Virus record (IMG/VR): IMGVR_UViG_3300010392_000276
Location: 1 to 46,194 of that record
Length of the DNA stretch: 46,194 nt
Source of the DNA: a virus
Direction: 5' to 3' (one strand)
In this document: one piece after another, positions 45,914-46,194 of the stretch
Numbering within the stretch: the first letter of the stretch is position 1
Layout of the letters: each line of letters begins with the position of its first letter
The notes under the pieces: model-generated
The model's input: the letters and a program-made list of their open reading frames with translations, nothing else
Database searches by the model: none
Told to the model about the DNA's origin: nothing
Translations under genes and position numbers: made by a program

Positions 45914-46194
45914 ATGAACCAGAAATTCACAAACACAAAAATCGAGCTTGGGGCAGATGCCGAATCTCTGAGCGGCCAGCAGCGGATTGTTCTCCTGATG
46001 GTGTGCATGGGCCTGACCGACAAGATGATTGCCAAGGCGATCAATCGCAGCCCGGAAACCGTTAAAACCCATATCAAAATTCTGTTCTCTCTCTTTGGCG
46101 TTGATACCCGGGCCGGCCTGGTCCGTGAAGCCATTCTCCACAAGATCGTTGTTCAGGTGGCCGCTGTGTTCCTGGCCGCCCTGATGATGCCTGC
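45914..46194 (+). CDS. LuxR-type HTH protein with C-terminal membrane segment (5' part)
   Basis: The ATG has GGAGG nine bases upstream. The protein opens with a short acidic stretch, then the complete LuxR/GerE HTH: LSGQQRIVLLMVCMGLTDKMIAKAI followed by NRSPETVKTHIKILFSLFGV, in order, and a helix to the membrane segment. The frame runs off the window end and resumes at base 3 of the left end, giving 124 residues in total. It is first in the rightward operon and probably senses or acts at the inner membrane; no receiver or ligand domain is present. Confidence 0.9.
   Translation, partial: MNQKFTNTKIELGADAESLSGQQRIVLLMVCMGLTDKMIAKAINRSPETVKTHIKILFSLFGVDTRAGLVREAILHKIVVQVAAVFLAALMMP
46068..46194. 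repeat. Terminal direct repeat, right copy
   Basis: Exact copy of bases 1-127. Joining the ends restores a continuous 124-codon gene and an operon without interruption, which supports a true circular molecule rather than two chance copies. Confidence 0.95.

Overview
The window looks like one complete, circularly closed temperate phage genome. Bases 1-127 are repeated exactly as the last 127 bases, so the unique length is 46,067 bp. Gene order is that of a lambda-like siphovirus. Read along the minus strand from a lambda-type cos site near 25.16 kb, it runs terS-terL-gpW-portal-protease-decoration-capsid-tail-attP. It then passes the oppositely oriented int and xis, the immunity region, cro-O-P, many small early genes, RusA and Q, two terminators, the lysis genes, a receptor-binding module, and cos again. 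The host is probably a moderate-to-high-GC gammaproteobacterium, perhaps marine and Marinobacter/Pseudomonas-like. This is judged only from codon character, the DUF4124 cargo gene and the attP core, which is the 3' part of a tRNA-Val(GAC). I cannot name the species.

The rightward (+) strand carries, across the circular junction, a CI-type repressor (44.8 kb), a 60-aa gene under a near-consensus LexA box, and a LuxR-type HTH protein with a C-terminal membrane segment. These are followed by a tightly coupled operon of about 14 small genes ending in xis, a small unknown gene and int. Two unknown genes lie between int and attP. Almost every junction is a 1-4 base stop/start overlap.

The minus strand carries everything else. 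After cro there is a leader with a GAAA-tetraloop hairpin where lambda has nutR. A GIY-YIG protein, an O-like initiator with internal tandem palindromic repeats (candidate ori) and a DnaC-type loader follow. Next is a striking locus in which an entire C5 cytosine methyltransferase gene is overprinted by a second long reading frame. A DpdA/TGT-like protein, nucleotide-pool enzymes, RusA, a DUF1364 nuclease, a metallophosphoesterase and a Q-like antiterminator complete the early region. Late genes begin after two intrinsic terminators: lysozyme-like endolysin, holin candidates, Rz/Rz1, three large surface proteins, cos, head and tail. The tail region includes a -1 frameshift extension of the tail assembly chaperone and a secreted DUF4124 cargo gene with its own terminator.

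The points most worth following up are: (i) the dual-frame dcm locus, with one Shine-Dalgarno serving two starts five bases apart; (ii) a LexA-controlled small gene next to a CI that appears to lack the self-cleavage residues, suggesting SOS induction through an antirepressor; (iii) the same AGTT-N2-AACT operator motif at cI/cro and at the luxR-type promoter; (iv) a DNA-modification group combining the methyltransferase, the DpdA-like protein and nucleotide hydrolases. All functions are assigned by reading motifs by eye; no database search was run.
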